This document shows positions 44,616-54,376 of a DNA stretch of 64,000 bases, one piece after another. The notes under the pieces are model-generated. The model searched no databases, had not been told where the DNA came from, and worked only from the letters and a program-made list of their open reading frames with translations. Numbering within the stretch: the first letter of the stretch is position 1; the number at the start of each line of letters is the position of its first letter. The position numbers and the translations under genes were made by a program. The stretch is from assembly GCF_017744135.1 (NCBI RefSeq), contig NZ_JAGHQU010000004.1:62001-126000 (forward strand). The letters are read 5' to 3'. Source of the stretch: Endozoicomonas sp. G2_2. Its GTDB lineage: Bacteria > Pseudomonadota > Gammaproteobacteria > Nevskiales > Salinisphaeraceae.

Positions 44616-46739
44616 TTAGCGCTGAAGCGACAGGGTTTCCTTGAGAATCTTCGGCGTGACGAACAGCAGCAGTTCGCGTTTGTCGCGCTGACGCTGGGTG
44701 CCGCGGAACAGGATGCCCACAAGCGGGATTTCGCCAAGGATCGGTACACGATTTGAGATGTCGCGGTTTTCCTGCTCGTATATACCGCCGAGTACAACCG
44801 TTTCGCCATTGTCTACAAGCACTTGCGTCGTCAGGCTTCGGGTGTTGATCGAAGGAACGCTGCCACCGCCTTGCACGTTGATTGTGTCGCCCTGGGTATC
44901 CTGGGTGACGTAGAGATCCATGATGACGCGCTCGTCGGGCGTGATCTGCGGCGTCACTGTAAGGCCGAGTACCGCTTCCTTGAACTCCACCGTCGCCGCG
45001 CCACTGGAGGCGGCTTCGAGGTAAGGGATTTCCACGCCTTGCTCAATCTTGGCTTCCTTGGCGTTAGCCGTGATTACCCGCGGTGCCGATATAATTTCGC
45101 CGCGATTCTCGGATTCCATTGCCGACAGCGCGAGAGTGAGGTTGAACGTATCGCCAATAATAGATGTTGATATTGCGCTAGTCGGATTCGGAGCAGGGAG
45201 CCCAATGGAGTATCCCGAATCGGCGATATAATTACCGTCAGTGGGCGACTCGAAAGCTCCTGTATCGTTCAAGTCCTGAGTCACTCCTAGGTCGCGCTGG
45301 AACTCGCGGTTCGCTACCACGATCCGTGATTCGATCAGCACCTGGCGTACCGGGATGTCGAGCCGGTTGATCACCCGTCGAATCTCGTCGAGTTTTTCAC
45401 GGGTTTCGTTGATGAGCAGGCTGTTGGTGCGTTCGTCGACCGTAACCTGGCCGCGCTCGGACAGCAGCGAAAGCTCGCCGGTAGTGCTGCGCAGCAGGGC
45501 GGCGAGCTCGCCGGCACGGGCATAGTTGATCTGGACGATCTCGGAGCGCAGCGGCGCGAGATTCGTGGTGGCTTGCTGGGCGGCCAGTTCGGCCTGTTCG
45601 CGGGCCGCGATTTCGGCCAGCGGCGCAACCGTGATCACGTTGTTCTCGCGGCGCATGCCCAGGCCCTTGGACTGCATGATAATGTCCAGGGCCTGATCCC
45701 AGGGGACATCTTCCAGGCGCAGCGCCATGTTGCCGGTGACGCTGTCGGAGACGACCATGTTGACGTCGGCCACATCGGCGATGATCTGCAGCACGGCGCG
45801 TACGTCGATGTTCTGGAACGACAGCGAGATGCGCTCGCCGGTATAGCGGGGTTTTTCTTCTTCCCGGTCGGCCTTTTCCGAGGCCGTCAGCGGTTGGAGC
45901 TCGATATAGAACCGGTCGCCGGTCTGGTAGGCGATCTGTTCGAAATCGGCGCCGGATACCGAGGTGACGACCAGTCGCGTGCCGCCGTCGCGGGCCAGCG
46001 CGTCGATGGTCTTGACCGGTGTGGCGAAGTCGAGCACGTCCAGGCGGCGTTCGAGCGCGTCTGGGAGGGCGACGCCGGGCAGATTGGCGATGACCTGGCC
46101 ATCGCGTTCGCTGACGTCCACGGCGGAGTTGACGCCGTCGAGAACGATCTCGATGCGGCCGGCGCCATTTTCGCCACGACGGAAATCGATATCGCGCACC
46201 TGGGGCCCACGAACGGAGGCCGCCTGCGCCTGGTAATCGGTGTCGGTCATGGGCCGGACCGGCGTCGACGGGCGCACTGAAGCCTGGGTCACCGGCGTTT
46301 GCGGCGTCGCCGGTGCGCTCATGCCGCCGCCGATGCCGATCGTGATCTCGTTGCCCTGACGGTTGATCCGATAGTCGGTCATGGTGTCGAGTTCGACCAC
46401 AACCCGGGTGCGATCCTCGCCTGCGGCGAGCGCAATGGCCTGGACCGGCCCCTCGTCGATCCGGCGATAGCGTTCGGCGACCGCCAGATCGGTCCCGGGC
46501 AGGTCGATCGACAGCCGGGCCGGCTCGTTGACCGTAAACACCGACGGCACGGGCGCGGCGCCCGCGAGCGTCAGGCGAATATTGATTTCGCTGTTGCTTG
46601 CCGCGGTGGCGTCGACCGCGGTCAGCGTATTGGTCGCGGCATGGGCCGTCGACGTGCCGACAAGCAGCAGGGCAAGGACCAGCCAGCGCGGACAGGCCCG
46701 GCGCTTGAACGAGGAAATGCGTGCAATCGGTCTGCTCAT
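44616..46739 (-). CDS. pilQ: Type IV pilus secretin
   Basis: A 707-residue outer-membrane secretin through which the pilus exits. A signal peptide (LVLALLLVGTSTAHA) precedes an AMIN-type domain (about residues 30-130), a second AMIN-like region, the N0/STN domain (ISLSFQNIDVRAVLQIIADV), an N1 domain and the secretin barrel. The barrel shows VRQVLIESRIVVANREFQRD, ISAPRVITANAKEAKIEQG and the C-terminal signature RVPILGEIPLVGILFRGT. The ATG at 46737-46739 is used; a GTG at 46757 is also in frame. Last gene of pilMNOPQ. Confidence 0.94.
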   Translation of the reverse strand: MSRPIARISSFKRRACPRWLVLALLLVGTSTAHAATNTLTAVDATAASNSEINIRLTLAGAAPVPSVFTVNEPARLSIDLPGTDLAVAERYRRIDEGPVQAIALAAGEDRTRVVVELDTMTDYRINRQGNEITIGIGGGMSAPATPQTPVTQASVRPSTPVRPMTDTDYQAQAASVRGPQVRDIDFRRGENGAGRIEIVLDGVNSAVDVSERDGQVIANLPGVALPDALERRLDVLDFATPVKTIDALARDGGTRLVVTSVSGADFEQIAYQTGDRFYIELQPLTASEKADREEEKPRYTGERISLSFQNIDVRAVLQIIADVADVNMVVSDSVTGNMALRLEDVPWDQALDIIMQSKGLGMRRENNVITVAPLAEIAAREQAELAAQQATTNLAPLRSEIVQINYARAGELAALLRSTTGELSLLSERGQVTVDERTNSLLINETREKLDEIRRVINRLDIPVRQVLIESRIVVANREFQRDLGVTQDLNDTGAFESPTDGNYIADSGYSIGLPAPNPTSAISTSIIGDTFNLTLALSAMESENRGEIISAPRVITANAKEAKIEQGVEIPYLEAASSGAATVEFKEAVLGLTVTPQITPDERVIMDLYVTQDTQGDTINVQGGGSVPSINTRSLTTQVLVDNGETVVLGGIYEQENRDISNRVPILGEIPLVGILFRGTQRQRDKRELLLFVTPKILKETLSLQR

Positions 46740-46753
46740 AGTCTGCTTCTCAT

Positions 46754-47263
46754 TCACCGCGTGGGGGCGATCGTGGCCGGCCGGCGGATATAGCCGCCGA
46801 GTCCGTCCGGCACGATTTCGGTCAAAAGGACACCGTTTTCGGAAATGCCGTCGATCCGACCGTAGTTCTGGCCGATATGGTTGCCGGGTCTCAGGCGATG
46901 GATGACGCCGTCGGGCGCCTGGATGAGGGCGTAGGTCACCCCCGAACGCGTAATCGTGCCCACCAGCCGAAGCGAGTCGAGCGGGAAGGCCTCGAGCGGT
47001 TCGCGGGCGCGATCCGGATCAGGCGCGAGATCGCTGTTGCTGCTCACGTCGCGGCGCGGCGCTGTGGGCGTGAAGGGCGCGCGGCGATCGTCGGCGCGAT
47101 AGGTGTAAGGCGTATAAGGCGCGATCTCGGGGATCGGTTCGATGGGCGCGGCTGGGCGTGCCTTGACCTGTGCAACGAAATCCGGGAGATCGCTGTTGTC
47201 CGCGCCGCAGCCGGCTGCGAGCAGGCAAAGGCTCGCGATCGTGGCTTGCTTGATACGCCTCAT
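46754..47263 (-). CDS. pilP: Type IV pilus inner-membrane lipoprotein
   Basis: A 169-residue lipoprotein with the lipobox CLLAAGCGA, a Pro-rich linker (about residues 35-90) and the C-terminal beta domain LRLVGTITRSGVTYALIQ, HRLRPGNHIGQNYGRIDGI. PilP bridges the PilN-PilO complex to the secretin PilQ. It overlaps pilO and lies directly upstream of pilQ. Length and order fit the family. Confidence 0.92.
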   Translation of the reverse strand: MRRIKQATIASLCLLAAGCGADNSDLPDFVAQVKARPAAPIEPIPEIAPYTPYTYRADDRRAPFTPTAPRRDVSSNSDLAPDPDRAREPLEAFPLDSLRLVGTITRSGVTYALIQAPDGVIHRLRPGNHIGQNYGRIDGISENGVLLTEIVPDGLGGYIRRPATIAPTR

Positions 47264-47901
47264 CGCTTCTGGCTCCCGCTGCCCGACGCCGTGGCGCCTG
47301 CGTCCTCGAGATAGCGATAGGTGTTGGCGGTCATGCTCATGCGCAGTTCGCCGCTATCCTCGCCTTCGTTGATCGGCTCGATCTGGATATCCTGGATGGT
47401 GACGATCCGCGACAGGGCCGCCACGCCGGAGACGAACCGGCCGAGTTCGTGATAGGTGCCGGTCACGATCAGATCGTTTGGCAGCACGGCATAGAAATCC
47501 TGCGGATTCTCCGGGCGCGGCTTGAACAGCTCTTCTTCGAGACCGCTGGCAATGCGGGTCTGCGAGATGTCGTTGAGCAGGCTGGGCACCTCGGTCTTGC
47601 TCGGCAGTTGCTGGAGCAGGGCGCCGAACTGCAGTTCCATCGCCTCGAGCTGCGTGCGATAGGCATCGAGGTTCGCGACCAGTCGCTGCTTGCTTTCGAA
47701 GGTCTGCTTGAGTTCCGGCTCCTTGCGGGCGACACGCTCCAAGGCGTCCTGCTTGGGCAGCACGAAATACCAGGTGCCGATACCGATAATGGTCGCCGAG
47801 ACCAGCAGGATCGCGAAGCCGTAGGCCCAGGTGGGCCAGCTGCCGATGTTGTTCTGATCGAGGCTACGCAGCTCCTCGATATATTCTCTGAGACTTCTCA
47901 T
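47260..47901 (-). CDS. pilO: Type IV pilus alignment protein
   Basis: A 213-residue inner-membrane protein. A single transmembrane helix is near residues 27-47 (GFAILLVSATIIGIGTWYFV). A coiled-coil region with RVARKEPELKQTFESKQRLVAN and a ferredoxin-like domain follow. PilO pairs with PilN in the periplasm. Both ends overlap neighbouring genes by 4 bases. Confidence 0.93.
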   Translation of the reverse strand: MRSLREYIEELRSLDQNNIGSWPTWAYGFAILLVSATIIGIGTWYFVLPKQDALERVARKEPELKQTFESKQRLVANLDAYRTQLEAMELQFGALLQQLPSKTEVPSLLNDISQTRIASGLEEELFKPRPENPQDFYAVLPNDLIVTGTYHELGRFVSGVAALSRIVTIQDIQIEPINEGEDSGELRMSMTANTYRYLEDAGATASGSGSQKR

Positions 47902-48512
47902 GAGCGCGGCGCCGTCGGGTTGTTGGCGGGACCGGATTGATCGTCCGCCGGCTTGGCATTGGGGCTGTCGCCCTTGACCGTGAGCGTGAAGTCCGCGAAG
48001 CGCTGCGGCCCGTTCTCGCTCGACTTGATCACGATCAGGCGCGGGTCGGCGAACCAGGCGGCGTCGTCAAGATTGACCATGTAATCGGAAACACGGGCAT
48101 TCGATTCGGCGACACCGTCGAGCGTGGTGGTATTGCCCTTCTGCACGAGCGACGACAGATAGACGCCGTTGGGCAGCGTATCCACCAGCTGATCGAAATA
48201 GTGAACGATGCCCGAGCGCGATTGCTGCAATTCCTCGATGATGCGCATGCGCGTGATCAGGCTCTCGCGGGTCTTCTGCAGGGCCCGGATCTCGACCAGT
48301 TGCCGATCGGCGATCGCGATCTGGCTTTCGAGATAACGGTTGCGCGACTCCTGCACATCGATCAGGTGGTTGTAGTAGAGCATCGGAATGACGCCGACCA
48401 CGACGACGCTGGCCAGCGCGGCGAGCACCAGCAGCGTGAGAAAGCGCTTGCGCTTGCGTTCGCGAGCGGCGGCGCGCCAGTCCAGCAGATTGATGCGGAT
48501 CAACGTGCTCAT
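47898..48512 (-). CDS. pilN: Type IV pilus alignment protein
   Basis: A 204-residue inner-membrane protein. The N-terminus IRINLLDWRAAARERKRKRF is the conserved segment that binds PilM. A transmembrane helix (residues about 26-45) and a coiled coil/ferredoxin-like region follow (LITRMRIIEELQQSRSG). It overlaps pilM and pilO by 4 bases each. Confidence 0.94.
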   Translation of the reverse strand: MSTLIRINLLDWRAAARERKRKRFLTLLVLAALASVVVVGVIPMLYYNHLIDVQESRNRYLESQIAIADRQLVEIRALQKTRESLITRMRIIEELQQSRSGIVHYFDQLVDTLPNGVYLSSLVQKGNTTTLDGVAESNARVSDYMVNLDDAAWFADPRLIVIKSSENGPQRFADFTLTVKGDSPNAKPADDQSGPANNPTAPRS

Positions 48513-49588
48513 CGAATCGACCTCAACGCCAGGCCGGCGGCCACCATCAGCGCCGGCGCTTCCTGATCCACGTGGTTGCGCCGTGCCCGGCTGCTGGCGA
48601 GCATGCCGGCCAGCGGATTGCCGATACTCACCGGCCGCGACAGATGGCGGCTGATGGCGGCTTCGAGCCCGGGGTACAGCGTCGCACCGCCGACCAGCAC
48701 CACCTGGTTGACCTCCTCATCACGCGAGGCGGCAGAAATATAGAACTGCAGGGCGCGATCGATCTGCCCGGCCAGGCGTTCGGCAAAGTCGGTGACATCG
48801 CCGGCAATCGCGGCGCCGTCCAGCTCGCCCGTGCGCAGACGCGCGCGCAGCTGATCCGCGTCCTTGAGATCGTGGCGGTCGATCAGCCGGCTGGCCAGCG
48901 CATGGCCGCCAAACGACAGTTCGCGTGAATAGACGTGCCGGCCGCTGTGCTGGACGCTCAGACGCGTCTGATGCGCGCCGATGTCGAACACCGCGACGCT
49001 GACGTCGCCGGCCAGGGCCGGTGTCTGTTCGACGAGCAGGGTGGAGGCGTTCTGTAGTGCGTATTCCTCGACATCGACCGTGCGCACGGTGACGCCGGCC
49101 ATCTCGAGCGCGCCGACACGCGTCTCGATGTTTTCGCGGCGGCAGGCGACCAGCAGCACGCGGTTGACGTCGGGGTTGTTGGGGTCTCTCTCGAGCGCCT
49201 GAAAATCGAGGTTGACCTCCTCGATGGCGTGCGGGATGTACTGTTCCGCGTCGAAGCCGATCTGCTGCTCCATGTCCTCGTCGGACAGGTCGGCGGGCAT
49301 GTCGATGATCTTGCTGATCACCGTGGGGCCCGACACCGCGATCGCAGCGTCACGGGTGCGCGTGCCGGCGCGTTCCAGCGCGCGGCTCATGGTGGCCGCC
49401 ACCGCTTCCGGGTTGATGACCTGATCGTCGGCAACCGCCTCGGCGGGCAGTGCCTCGCTGGCATAGCTGAGCACACGATAGGCGCCGGGCTTGCCATCGA
49501 GTTCGAGCAGCTTGATACGCGTGGAGCTGATGTCCACGCCCAGAAATGGCCGAGTTCTCGACTTAAAGAATTGCTCGAATAGCCCCAT
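48509..49588 (-). CDS. pilM: Type IV pilus assembly ATPase-like protein
   Basis: A 359-residue actin-like cytoplasmic protein. FLGVDISSTRIKLLELDGKPG is the phosphate-1 loop. IGFDAEQYIPHAIEEVNLDF, VAVFDIGAHQTRLSVQHSG and NQVVLVGGATLYPGLEAAIS are the other FtsA/MreB-like motifs. It anchors PilN. First gene of pilMNOPQ, divergent from the PBP1A gene. Confidence 0.95.
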   Translation of the reverse strand: MGLFEQFFKSRTRPFLGVDISSTRIKLLELDGKPGAYRVLSYASEALPAEAVADDQVINPEAVAATMSRALERAGTRTRDAAIAVSGPTVISKIIDMPADLSDEDMEQQIGFDAEQYIPHAIEEVNLDFQALERDPNNPDVNRVLLVACRRENIETRVGALEMAGVTVRTVDVEEYALQNASTLLVEQTPALAGDVSVAVFDIGAHQTRLSVQHSGRHVYSRELSFGGHALASRLIDRHDLKDADQLRARLRTGELDGAAIAGDVTDFAERLAGQIDRALQFYISAASRDEEVNQVVLVGGATLYPGLEAAISRHLSRPVSIGNPLAGMLASSRARRNHVDQEAPALMVAAGLALRSIR

Positions 49589-49698
49589 CCGACTCCCCCT
49601 GATCGGCTATCTCTCGCCGCCGTCCGGGCTTGCGATACACCCCCGTGTACCGTTCCCCCAGCCCATCGTGCGGACCGCGGCGCGAAATACCGGGTACA

Positions 49699-49726
49699 AC
49701 TATACTCCTGGCGCGTTACTAGGCAA
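49699..49726 (-). promoter_or_regulatory. Candidate sigma70 promoter for pilM
   Basis: On the minus strand TTGCCT (49721-49726) and TATAGT (49699-49704) are separated by 16 bases, matching four and five of six consensus bases. Transcription would start about 105 bases before pilM. The 290-base space is shared with the divergent PBP1A gene, for which I found no clear promoter. Confidence 0.42.
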
Positions 49727-49878
49727 TGCTGTTGTGCCGTTTAAGCATTTGAATCCGCGCGTCTAATGTTTATCGGCAGAAGTCTTGGAATCCACAATGC
49801 CTGCGGGCAAAAAAAAGTTTCCGCCGGTATCATGACCGCAGTTTTTCCGGCCAGCGGCCCGCGAGCCGCGGATTCCTG

Positions 49879-52257
49879 ATGAAAGCGATGCCTCGCGCCC
49901 TGCGTATTGTTGTGTTCCTGCTCGCCGGACTGCTGTCCGCCGCCACCCTCGCCGTATGCGTCGTCGGTGGCGTCTATCTCTATTTCGGGCCGCAGCTGCC
50001 CAGCGCAGGCGACATCGGCGATCCGGAGCTCAACGAGCCGCTTCGGGTGTATACCGCGGATCGCAAGATCATCGGCGAGTTCGGCCTCGAGCGGCGGCTG
50101 CCGCGCACCTACGACGAGATACCGCCGCAGCTGGTGCAGGCCTTCGTGGCCGCCGAGGACGATCGCTTCTTCGAACACCCGGGGGTGGATTACCAGGGCA
50201 TCGCGCGTGCCGCGTGGGTGCTGGCCACGACCGGCCGCAAGACCCAGGGCGGCAGCACCATCACCATGCAGCTCGCGCGCAACCTGTATCTCACGCGTGA
50301 TCGCACTTACGTGCGCAAGATCAAGGAGATCATTCTCGCGCTGCGGCTGGAGTCCAAGCTGACCAAGGAGCAGATCCTCGAGATCTATCTGAACAAGATC
50401 TATCTGGGTAATCGCTCGTATGGCGTCGGCGCGGCTTCCGAAGTCTATTATCACAAGCCGCTCGACGAGCTCACGCTCGCGCAGATGGCGATGATCGCCG
50501 GCCTGCCCAAGGCGCCGTCGCGCTACAACCCGATGGCCAACCCGGAACGGGCGACCGAGCGCCGCAACTACGTGCTGTCGCGCATGCATGCGCTTGGCGA
50601 GATCGACGATGCCGCCTACGAAGAAGCCACCGCAGCGCCGGTGACCGCGACCGCCAAGGTTGCCGACGACCGCTACGAAGCCGACTATGTGGCCGAAATG
50701 GTGCGCCAGGACATGGTCGCGCGATTCGGCGACGCGGCGTACACGTCGGGCTTTTATGTCACGACCACCATCGATAGCGAACGCCAGCGCGGCGCCAACC
50801 GCGCGTTGCGTCGCGCACTACTCGCCTACGACGAGCGCCATGCCTGGCATGGTCCGGAGGACACCCTCGACGGCGCCACCGTGGACGACGCCAAGGCGCT
50901 CAAGGCCGCGCTGGAGGAAATGCGGGTCGCCGGCGGCCTGGTGCCGGCGGTGGTGACGAACGTGGTGCGCCGCAGCGCCACGCTCATGACCGAACGCTAC
51001 GGTGAAATCTCGCTCGATGCGGGTCAGATGCCGTGGTTGGGCGGCAATGATCCCGCCAGCAAGCTGGTGTCGCGCGGTGATGTGGTCCGGCTGGCCTATA
51101 CCGGCAGCAAGGACAAGGCCAAGGCGTGGACACTGGCTTCGATTCCCGATGTGCAGGGCGCGATGGTGGCGCTCGACCCCCACACCGGCGGGATCGAGGC
51201 GCTGGCGGGCGGCTTCGATTTCTCGTTGTCGAAATACAACCGCGCAGTGCAGGCCCAGCGCCAGCCCGGTTCCTCGTTCAAGCCGTTTCTCTACTCCGCG
51301 GCGCTGGCCAATGGCTTCACGCCGGCGTCACTGATCAACGATGCGCCGGTGGTCTACGACAGCCCGGACCTCAGCGACGCCTGGCGGCCGCGGAACTACA
51401 GCGGGCGCATCTATGGCCCGACCCGGCTGCGCGAAGGCCTGGTTCATTCGCGCAATCTGGTTTCGATCCGACTGCTGCGCAGTATCGGCATCAATAACGC
51501 GGTCGATCATATTGCCAAGTTCGGCCTGCCCGAAGATCAGATCCCGCGCAATCTGTCGATGGCGCTGGGCAGCGCATCGTTCTCGCCGCTGCAGATGGCG
51601 CAGGCCTATGCCGTGTTCGCCAACGACGGTTTTCAGGTCAAGCCGTACTACATCGCCAAGATCGAGGATGGCCGCGGCGAAGTACGTTTCGAGGCCGAGC
51701 CCAAGGTGGCCTGCGCGAGCACGAGCAATTGCCCGGCGCTGCGGGCAACCGGTGGGGCACAGGATGCATCGCGCCTGGCGGAACGCGTGATCGATGCCGA
51801 CAACGCCTGGCTGGTGGGCGACATGATGCGCGACGTGATCAAGCGCGGCACCGGTCGCCGGGCCACCACGCTCGGGCGCAACGACCTGTCCGGCAAGACG
51901 GGTACCACGAACGATCAGATCGACGCCTGGTTCGTCGGTTTCAATGCCGATCTCGTGGGTATCAGCTGGGTGGGCTTCGACAAGCTCACGCCGATGGGCA
52001 ACAGCGAAACCGGCGGCCATGCCGCGTTGCCGATGTGGATCGACTTCATGCGCGTCGCGCTCGACGGCACGCCCGAGGCCATTCCGCCGCGACCGGCCGA
52101 TCTGGTGACCGTCAGCATCGACCCCAAGACCGGGCAGCGGGCCTTGAACGGGGACGGCATCGCCGAAAGCTTCCGTCCCGACAATGTGCCGTCGCTCGAA
52201 GAGGCGCGGCGATCCGGCGAAAACGCGCCGTCGAACGAGGTCGAGCAACTGTTCTAA
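49879..52257 (+). CDS. mrcA: Penicillin-binding protein 1A (bifunctional transglycosylase/transpeptidase)
   Basis: A 792-residue class A PBP that polymerises and cross-links peptidoglycan. An N-terminal signal anchor (VVFLLAGLLSAATLAVCVVGGVYLYF) precedes the GT51 domain, with FVAAEDDRFFEHPGVDYQGI (catalytic Glu) and GGSTITMQLARNLYL. The transpeptidase domain has PGSSFKPFLY (about residue 465; nucleophile Ser in SxxK), VHSRNLVSIRLL (SxN) and SGKTGTTND (KTG, about residue 672). An OB-like insert lies between the domains, as in PBP1A. Divergent to pilM, as in Pseudomonas. Confidence 0.96.
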   Translation: MKAMPRALRIVVFLLAGLLSAATLAVCVVGGVYLYFGPQLPSAGDIGDPELNEPLRVYTADRKIIGEFGLERRLPRTYDEIPPQLVQAFVAAEDDRFFEHPGVDYQGIARAAWVLATTGRKTQGGSTITMQLARNLYLTRDRTYVRKIKEIILALRLESKLTKEQILEIYLNKIYLGNRSYGVGAASEVYYHKPLDELTLAQMAMIAGLPKAPSRYNPMANPERATERRNYVLSRMHALGEIDDAAYEEATAAPVTATAKVADDRYEADYVAEMVRQDMVARFGDAAYTSGFYVTTTIDSERQRGANRALRRALLAYDERHAWHGPEDTLDGATVDDAKALKAALEEMRVAGGLVPAVVTNVVRRSATLMTERYGEISLDAGQMPWLGGNDPASKLVSRGDVVRLAYTGSKDKAKAWTLASIPDVQGAMVALDPHTGGIEALAGGFDFSLSKYNRAVQAQRQPGSSFKPFLYSAALANGFTPASLINDAPVVYDSPDLSDAWRPRNYSGRIYGPTRLREGLVHSRNLVSIRLLRSIGINNAVDHIAKFGLPEDQIPRNLSMALGSASFSPLQMAQAYAVFANDGFQVKPYYIAKIEDGRGEVRFEAEPKVACASTSNCPALRATGGAQDASRLAERVIDADNAWLVGDMMRDVIKRGTGRRATTLGRNDLSGKTGTTNDQIDAWFVGFNADLVGISWVGFDKLTPMGNSETGGHAALPMWIDFMRVALDGTPEAIPPRPADLVTVSIDPKTGQRALNGDGIAESFRPDNVPSLEEARRSGENAPSNEVEQLF

Positions 52258-52293
52258 TCGTCTTTCGGGAGACGCTTCAGATGAGGTCTTGGC

Positions 52294-52929
52294 ATGGCGA
52301 GCGCACGTAAACAGGCGGCCCAGCGTCAGCACATGGCGCAACTCGCGGCGCGTCTGATGGCCGAGCAGGGCATTCGCGATTTCAGGATCGCCAAGCAGAA
52401 AGCGGCCCAGCACTTGGGTATCGACGTGCGCAACAGCATCCTGCCCAAAAACAGCGAGATCGAGGCCGCGCTTGCCGAGCATCAGCGCCTGTTCGCCGGT
52501 CACGAGCAGCCCGCGCAGCTGCGCGCCATGCGCGAAGCGGCGCTGAAAGCGATGGCGTTGTTCGCGGATTTCAAGCCGCGGCTGGTCGGCGACGTGGTGT
52601 CGGGCCTGGCGGATGCCAATTCCGATATTCAGCTGCATGTGTTCGCGGAGCAGTCCGAAGCCTTCGATTTCTTTCTGCAGGGACAGGGTATTCCCTACGA
52701 AATCGTCGAACGGCGCTATCGCGTCGGGCGCGACGAGCATCGGTTTTATCCGGCCTTTCGTTTCGTCGCCGGCGATCACGCATTCGAGGCGACGCTTTTC
52801 GGCACGACCGAAATCCGCGAAGCGCCACGCAGCCTGGTCGACGGCCGGCCCATGACGCGCGCCACGGCCGCACAGGTCGAACGCTTGATGGCCGAAGAAG
52901 ACCTCAATGAGCGACTCGCCAGCCTCTGA
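52294..52929 (+). CDS. Conserved protein of unknown function
   Basis: A 211-residue cytoplasmic protein. The first 55 residues are helical and basic (ARKQAAQRQHMAQLAARLMAEQGIRDF, RIAKQKAAQHLGI). The C-terminal domain has alternating strands: VFAEQSEAFDFFLQGQGIPYE, RFYPAFRFVAGDHAFEATLFG. I do not recognise catalytic motifs; the C-terminal pattern is reminiscent of nucleotidyltransferase-like proteins found in pseudomonads, but that is only an impression. It starts 37 bases after the PBP1A stop and overlaps the MFS gene by 23 bases. Confidence 0.7.
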   Translation: MASARKQAAQRQHMAQLAARLMAEQGIRDFRIAKQKAAQHLGIDVRNSILPKNSEIEAALAEHQRLFAGHEQPAQLRAMREAALKAMALFADFKPRLVGDVVSGLADANSDIQLHVFAEQSEAFDFFLQGQGIPYEIVERRYRVGRDEHRFYPAFRFVAGDHAFEATLFGTTEIREAPRSLVDGRPMTRATAAQVERLMAEEDLNERLASL

Positions 52930-54376
52930 CGCTGGCGCCGATAAACCGCGCAAGTGGCCGGTGACGCTCACGGTGCTCATGGGCACCGTGGCGGTCGTAC
53001 TCAACGCGACCGTGGTCAACGTCGCGATTCCGCCGATCATGGCCGATTTCGGCATGGGGCAGATCGCGGCCCAGTGGTTGTCCACCGGCTTTCTCGCCGC
53101 GATGACCGCGACCATGCTCGCCAGCGCGCGGGTGATGGAGCGTATCGGCCAGCGGCGCACCTTCGAGTATTCGCTCTGGGCGTTTCTTGCCGCCAGCCTG
53201 CTGGCAGCGGCCAGCCCGAACAGCGGCGTGATGATCGCGGCGCGGGTGCTGCAGGGCGCGACCGCCGGCATGGTTCAGCCGCTGGCGCTGGTGCTCATCT
53301 TCCAGGTCTTCGACGACCGCGAGCGGGGCAAGGCGCTCGGTCTCTACGGCATGGGCGTGGTGCTCGCGCCCGCGCTCGGTCCCGCGGTGGGCGGTGTGCT
53401 GATCGACTGGCTCTCGTGGCGCGCGGTCTATCTGCCGGGCATTCCGTTTGGTCTGCTCGCGCTGATCGGCGCGCGCCGTTGTCTCGATAACCAGCGCAGC
53501 GGCACGCCCGTGGTTTTCGATTGGCTCGGCATGGTGTGGCTGTCGGCCGGACTGGCGTGTCTGCTTGCCGGCCTGGCCGAGCTGGCTCATGCCAGCGGCT
53601 GGGCGGCGGCGGGCATTCTGGGCGGGCTACTGCTGCTCGCGGTTTTCCTTAGGCGCTCTGCGCGGATTGCAACGCCGCTCATCGACCTTGCCGTTCTGGC
53701 GCATCCGCAGTTCGCGCTGGCCAGCGTACTGGCCATGGCTTACGGCGCCGGCCTGTACGGGTCGACCTATCTGGTGCCCTTGCTTGCGCAGGGCGTACAG
53801 CAGTTTTCGGCCACCGCGACCGGGCTGATCATGATGCCCGCGGGGCTGGCGCTGACGGTGGTCTTTCCGGTCGCCGGGCGGCTGGCCGACCGGATGCCGG
53901 CGCACCGGTTGCTGCTACTCGGCTGTATCGGGTTCGCGCTGGGCATGGCCGGCCTCGCGCTGAGCGATCCGGCGACGGCCTTCGTCACGCTGGCTTGCTG
54001 GATCGCCTTCGGCCGTATGGCGCTCGGCGTCATGATGCCCGCGCTCAATATCGGCGGGCTCCGCAGTCTGCCGCAATCGCTGACGCATCAGGGCTCGGGC
54101 GTGATCAACTTCGCGCGTCAGCTCGGCGGTGCCTTTGGCGTGAATCTGTTCGCGCTGCTGCTGGAATGGCGCGTGGGCGCGCACCTGGGCAGCGCTGTCG
54201 ACCTGCACCGGTTCTACGATGGCGCAAGCGCCGATGCCGCGTCGCGAGAGGCCTTGACATCGGGCTTTCGCGAGACCTTCATGGTACTCGGTATGGTGTT
54301 CGTTGTGGCCACCGCTTTCGCAGCCTGGATGGGGGTACTGCATGGAAAACTTCGAGAAGATTCTGCTCGCCTATGA
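52907..54376 (+). CDS. MFS multidrug exporter of the DHA2 (EmrB/QacA) family
   Basis: A 489-residue integral membrane protein with about 14 predicted helices, the DHA2 number. LNATVVNVAIPPIMADF is motif D1 in helix 1, WLSTGFLAAMTATMLASA and ALGPAVGGVLIDWLSWRAVYL (motif C and following) are characteristic. It should be a proton-driven exporter of hydrophobic toxic compounds. The substrate is unknown. No EmrA-type adaptor gene lies next to it. It overlaps the genes on both sides. Confidence 0.88.
   Translation: MSDSPASDAGADKPRKWPVTLTVLMGTVAVVLNATVVNVAIPPIMADFGMGQIAAQWLSTGFLAAMTATMLASARVMERIGQRRTFEYSLWAFLAASLLAAASPNSGVMIAARVLQGATAGMVQPLALVLIFQVFDDRERGKALGLYGMGVVLAPALGPAVGGVLIDWLSWRAVYLPGIPFGLLALIGARRCLDNQRSGTPVVFDWLGMVWLSAGLACLLAGLAELAHASGWAAAGILGGLLLLAVFLRRSARIATPLIDLAVLAHPQFALASVLAMAYGAGLYGSTYLVPLLAQGVQQFSATATGLIMMPAGLALTVVFPVAGRLADRMPAHRLLLLGCIGFALGMAGLALSDPATAFVTLACWIAFGRMALGVMMPALNIGGLRSLPQSLTHQGSGVINFARQLGGAFGVNLFALLLEWRVGAHLGSAVDLHRFYDGASADAASREALTSGFRETFMVLGMVFVVATAFAAWMGVLHGKLREDSARL

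Noticed and set aside
51328-53271. A 647-codon minus-strand frame opposite PBP1A and the MFS exporter
   Set aside because: It spans several unrelated real genes on the other strand and has no motifs.
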